Source: JBHIFE01 sp046760985 (lineage in GTDB: Bacteria > Chloroflexota > Dehalococcoidia > Dehalococcoidales > RBG-16-60-22). From it: DNA of 13,348 nucleotides. Shown here one piece after another: positions 13,042 through 13,348 of the stretch. The notes below the pieces were generated by a model, which was not told the DNA's origin, searched no databases, and saw nothing but the letters and a program-made list of their open reading frames with translations. Where the stretch lies: assembly GCA_046760985.1 (NCBI GenBank), contig JBHIFE010000036.1, forward strand, positions 1-13,348. The letters are read 5' to 3'. The position numbers and the translations under genes were made by a program. Numbering within the stretch: the stretch's first letter is position 1; each line of letters opens with the position of its first letter.

Positions 13042-13348
13042 CTATCTTTCAATAGGTACTCTCACAATCCCTTGAAGCTTTTGCTCTATCTCATGTGTTA
13101 TTCTATCTGTAGCTTCCCTCAACCGCTCCTCTTCTGTCATCTCGTTCCAACGTTCATCTTCCTTAATCTCCTCCTCGGTTTTACCCCTCAATCTTGCTAT
13201 GATTCTGTCTTTATCTTTGAGCTGTCCCTTCAGCTTCTCAATACGTCTATCGAACTTATACCACAGTATAAATATGACAAAAAACTCTACAATCGCCCAA
13301 AAACTCCAGAAATGAAAACCCCATAACTCGACCAATTCTGGTGTGTTC
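13042..13348 (-). CDS. small membrane-anchored coiled-coil protein, start at the right edge
   Basis: The protein has one N-terminal transmembrane helix (rich in Trp and Phe, WSFWAIVEFFVIFILWY) and then a long charged, heptad-like region rich in Glu, Lys and Arg. It resembles small bitopic coiled-coil proteins, but I do not recognise the family. A TTG at 13335 could start it (97 aa), but has no ribosome binding site in view. The frame stays open upstream as NTPE, and the last base of the window fits the G of an ATG, so the real start is probably M-NTPEL with two bases outside the window. It lies upstream of the micro-ORF in the same direction. Confidence 0.6.
   Translation of the reverse strand, partial: NTPELVELWGFHFWSFWAIVEFFVIFILWYKFDRRIEKLKGQLKDKDRIIARLRGKTEEEIKEDERWNEMTEEERLREATDRITHEIEQKLQGIVRVPIER

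Noticed and set aside
13072..13326. 84-aa plus-strand frame at the right end
   Set aside because: It is antisense to the membrane/coiled-coil gene and has no ribosome binding site or recognisable domain.
1..13348. tRNA, rRNA, insertion sequence, integrase or phage genes
   Set aside because: No cloverleaf, rRNA segment, transposase or integrase motif was seen in the gaps or frames read.

Overview
All genes I can support in this window lie on the minus strand, so the text below follows transcription from the right edge to the left. The genes suggest an uncultivated anaerobic or microaerophilic bacterium, plausibly Chloroflexota (Dehalococcoidia-like). That placement is an inference from style only: a lipoprotein TRAP receptor with a long Pro-Ala linker, many GTG/TTG starts with strong Shine-Dalgarno sequences, an FcbT/DctP-type TRAP system, and an iron cluster with split FeoB. 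No rRNA or other marker gene is present.

Right part (13348-9233): a small membrane/coiled-coil protein cut by the edge, an 18-codon Lys-rich mini-ORF with a perfect ribosome binding site, and an AT-rich repeat spacer. Then comes a tightly packed set: a HAS-barrel protein, a HerA-type ATPase (4-bp overlap), a MauE/DoxX-like membrane protein and a patatin-like hydrolase (4-bp overlap). The MauE-like gene carries a perfect 35-bp palindrome exactly over its CxCFG motif.

Centre (9197-4817): an iron-homeostasis cluster with a near-consensus sigma70 promoter. It encodes a Fur-family regulator, an FTR1/EfeU iron permease, a FeoB GTPase domain, a FeoB membrane domain (separate overlapping reading frames), a 64-aa Cys-rich protein and a DtxR-type regulator with a FeoA/SH3-like C-terminus. 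Two metal regulators bracket two iron-uptake systems. A 21-bp motif (AATGC-N5-ATTYGCAATAA) is shared by the fur and ftr1 upstream regions and is a candidate operator.

Left part (4780-1051): a TRAP transporter operon behind two consensus-like tandem promoters. The receptor lipoprotein (DctP) comes first. It is followed by a spacer with two diverged copies of one hairpin whose stems covary, then a previously easy-to-miss 45-aa membrane ORF, then DctQ and DctM (4-bp overlap). The hairpins sit where receptor and permease expression would be set apart. At the far left a CCG-domain (heterodisulfide-reductase-like) protein with its own promoter runs off the edge; its first CCG motif has lost its cysteines.

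The most interesting points are the 45-aa TRAP-operon membrane protein, the covarying duplicated hairpins, the split FeoB with its Cys-rich neighbour, the shared Fur/FTR1 motif, the coding palindrome, and HerA paired with a HAS-barrel partner instead of an adjacent NurA.
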